Position numbers and translations under genes: made by a program
Shown: in pieces, positions 63,747 to 64,000 of the stretch
How positions within the stretch are numbered: position 1 is the first letter of the stretch
How the letters are laid out: every line of letters starts with the position of its first letter
DNA from: Flavobacterium taihuense
GTDB taxonomy: Bacteria > Bacteroidota > Bacteroidia > Flavobacteriales > Flavobacteriaceae
Direction: 5' to 3'
Assembly (NCBI RefSeq): GCF_019351435.1
Contig: NZ_JAHWYN010000017.1
Coordinates: forward strand, 40,540-104,539
Length of the DNA: 64,000 bases
The notes under the pieces: generated by a model
Database searches by the model: none
What the model saw: only the letters and a program-made list of their open reading frames with translations
What the model was told of the DNA's origin: nothing

Positions 63747-63885
63747 GCCGTATAACAGCCACTACAACGGATTTGGGCAATAGGCTTAATGGAAAGATGG
63801 TTTTGTATTTGGTATGATTTGGCAAATCCGAAGAATGGTCTTAATTTAGTCCCAAACCCGCTGTAGTGCCAAGACGTTGTAGGGC
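63747..63885 (+). repeat. attC-like site of cassette 1
   Basis: Outer arms GCCGTATAAC (63747-63756) and GTTGTAGGGC (63876-63885) match as inverted repeats at 8 of 10. The inner arms from 63758 (GCCACTACAACGGATTTGGG) and to 63870 pair at 17 of 20. The loop of about 75 bases contains another small palindrome GATTTGGCAAATC. This is the R''-L''-L'-R' arrangement of attC sites with a VCR-like length. Confidence 0.65.
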
Positions 63886-63954
63886 ATAACTTTGAAAATC
63901 AGAACTTAAAAAACAAACTTCCAATACTAAATACAAATATTCACAATTACAAAA

Positions 63955-64000
63955 ATGGATTTAGAAAAATTTTTCTCATCTGAATTGATTCTTGAAAACG
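63955..64000 (+). CDS. Start of the second cassette gene (3' end outside window)
   Basis: ATG at 63955 opens a frame (MDLEKFFSSELILEN) that runs off the window. It begins 78 bases after the presumed crossover point at 63876/63877 and lies in the same orientation as cassette 1. No function can be assigned. Confidence 0.5.
   Translation, partial: MDLEKFFSSELILEN

Overview
The window looks like a chromosomal segment of a Flavobacterium (Bacteroidota). It is AT-rich, uses the TAnnTTTG type of -7 promoter element, carries a complete flexirubin-type pigment cluster, and its ammonia-lyase has the same length (506 aa) and nearly the same sequence as I remember for the tyrosine ammonia-lyase of F. 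johnsoniae. These identifications come from motif reading and memory; no database search was run.

Region 1 (305-32167) is the pigment locus. Some 29 genes on the minus strand, many overlapping by 1, 4 or more bases, run from a tyrosine ammonia-lyase (29553) down to an aryl-CoA ligase (305). They encode p-coumarate formation, an aryl-polyene type II PKS (four ketosynthase-family proteins plus a truncated KS-like protein, two ACPs, a ketoreductase, three hotdog dehydratase-like proteins), the dialkylresorcinol pair DarA/DarB, a BtrH-like acyl-ACP transferase, an ABC exporter, and an envelope set (MMPL-acyltransferase fusion, LolA-like protein, lipoproteins, glycosyltransferase, deacetylase). 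A methyltransferase and a flavin-dependent halogenase-like enzyme lie divergently beside the lyase and probably decorate the aryl head.

Region 2 (32370-35210) is an arsenic resistance operon: arsR, a Cys-rich DUF6428 protein, arsC and acr3. Region 3 (35571-43368) is mixed: DUF4494, a thioesterase, DUF1398, two VOC proteins, katG preceded by a match to the OxyR motif, DUF1801, and a flavin monooxygenase with an N-terminal DnaJ-type zinc finger. Several copies of a hairpin repeat are scattered here.

Region 4 (43917-59845) is an assimilatory nitrate/nitrite regulon: nirB, nirD, DUF4202, a NarX-like sensor kinase and NarL-like regulator, narK, an orphan NrtA-like binding protein broken by one in-frame stop, a nitrate reductase fused to a NirB-like flavoprotein and a [2Fe-2S] domain, and a nitrite/sulfite-reductase-like protein with a C-terminal rubredoxin. 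The sequence ATACGTA recurs upstream of five of these transcription units.

Region 5 (59846-64000) is gene-poor and ends in the most interesting structure: a tyrosine recombinase, then a site with direct and inverted repeats, then what looks like an integron-type cassette (lipoprotein gene plus an attC-like imperfect hairpin) and the start of a second cassette. The 5' end of cassette 1 is a 10/10 reverse complement of the first arm of its own attC-like site, which is the signature of circular integron cassettes, yet the recombinase lacks the insertion that defines IntI.
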